Positions 63,560 through 64,000 of a stretch of 64,000 nt of DNA are shown piece after piece (position 1 is the stretch's first letter; each line of letters begins with the position of its first letter). A program made the translations under genes and the position numbers. The notes below the pieces were generated by a model. It ran no database searches. It worked only from the letters and a program-made list of their open reading frames with translations, and was not told the origin of the DNA. Location of the stretch: assembly GCF_017591425.1 (NCBI RefSeq), contig NW_024466413.1:496001-560000 (forward strand), written 5' to 3'. This stretch comes from Ochotona curzoniae. Lineage: Eukaryota; Chordata; Mammalia; Lagomorpha; Ochotonidae.

Positions 63560-63790
63560 AGAGACCGAATTTTGCAAGTAAATTTGTGCGGCCAGTTTTC
63601 CTAAGGACTCTGATTGGCCTGTCACAGTAGGGGCTGGCAAGGCTGAAGCCAGGAACTAGGAATCAACCTGGGTCTCCCGTATGGGTGGCTGGAGCCCAAG
63701 TGCTGCCTCCTAAACGTGTGTGAGTAGGAAGCTAGAGTTCTGAGCAGAGCTGAGTTTTGGACCCAAGCACTGCAGTACAGGATGTGAGAG
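63560..63790 (-). mobile_element. Old CSINE fragment, minus strand
   Basis: 'aatcaacctgggtctcccgt', 'tggctggagcccaagtgctg' and 'ttttggacccaagcactgca' to 'gtacaggatgtgag' follow the order of a reversed CSINE, strongly diverged. Confidence 0.5.
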
Positions 63791-64000
63791 CTCTAAGATT
63801 GCCTTTCGCTGATGGCTCACATGCATTGGAAGCTGCAGGTCAGAAACACTCTGAGTGCCACTGCTTGATGACAAAACTAGGCTTTTCCTTGAGAAGCAGA
63901 AGCCTAATGGTACCCCCCTCCCAGCAGGTCGCTGGGAACTGTCAAGAGCTCATTCACGCAAGGCAGCTCTCCAAAGGTGCGTATGCTCCCTCCCCTCACC

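Overview
The window is mammalian nuclear DNA, most likely from a lagomorph and probably a pika (Ochotona). The evidence is a set of tRNA-derived C-type SINEs (CSINEs); the one at about 1144-1490 is full length, with A and B boxes, an A-rich tail and target-site duplications. The only protein-coding gene I can support is KCNK9, which encodes the two-pore-domain potassium channel TASK-3. It lies on the + strand in two coding exons, 10065-10347 and 37595-38403, separated by a 27.2 kb phase-1 intron that splits the codon of the first selectivity-filter glycine. The spliced product is 363 residues with every hallmark of the family: GYG and GFG filters, the pH-sensing His98, Glu70, Asn53 in a glycosylation sequon, Gly236, the VLRFLT gate and a C-terminal 14-3-3 motif.

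Layout. 1-8100 is upstream intergenic DNA with nested SINEs in the first 2 kb and a strong CTCF-like motif at 7404. About 8100-10730 is a CpG-rich promoter and 5' UTR region with simple repeats, a G-quadruplex motif, a TATA-like box, an in-frame upstream ATG and a very short upstream ORF. 10348-37594 is the intron. It holds microsatellites, a 2 kb decayed minisatellite (14.6-16.8 kb), a CATC-type simple repeat (27.3-27.9 kb), a near-consensus REST/RE1 element (25842), an E-box cluster (24321) and a CpG-dense 30-bp minisatellite (33511-33980). 38404 to about 42960 is the probable 3' UTR, ending at an AATAAA. 42961-64000 is downstream DNA with a possible distal poly(A) site (47145), a G-rich minisatellite with a 209-bp higher-order period (47.26-47.98 kb), several old SINEs and an L1-5'-region-like repeat (59.8-62.05 kb).

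How the pieces may fit. KCNK9 is known to be maternally expressed (imprinted) in brain in human and mouse. The intronic CpG-dense tandem repeat, the CTCF-like motifs, the RE1 element and the apparent scarcity of SINEs across the gene body are what one would look for in an imprinted neuronal gene. All of these regulatory readings are inferences from motif inspection. I see no second protein-coding gene, no RNA gene and no CRISPR array.
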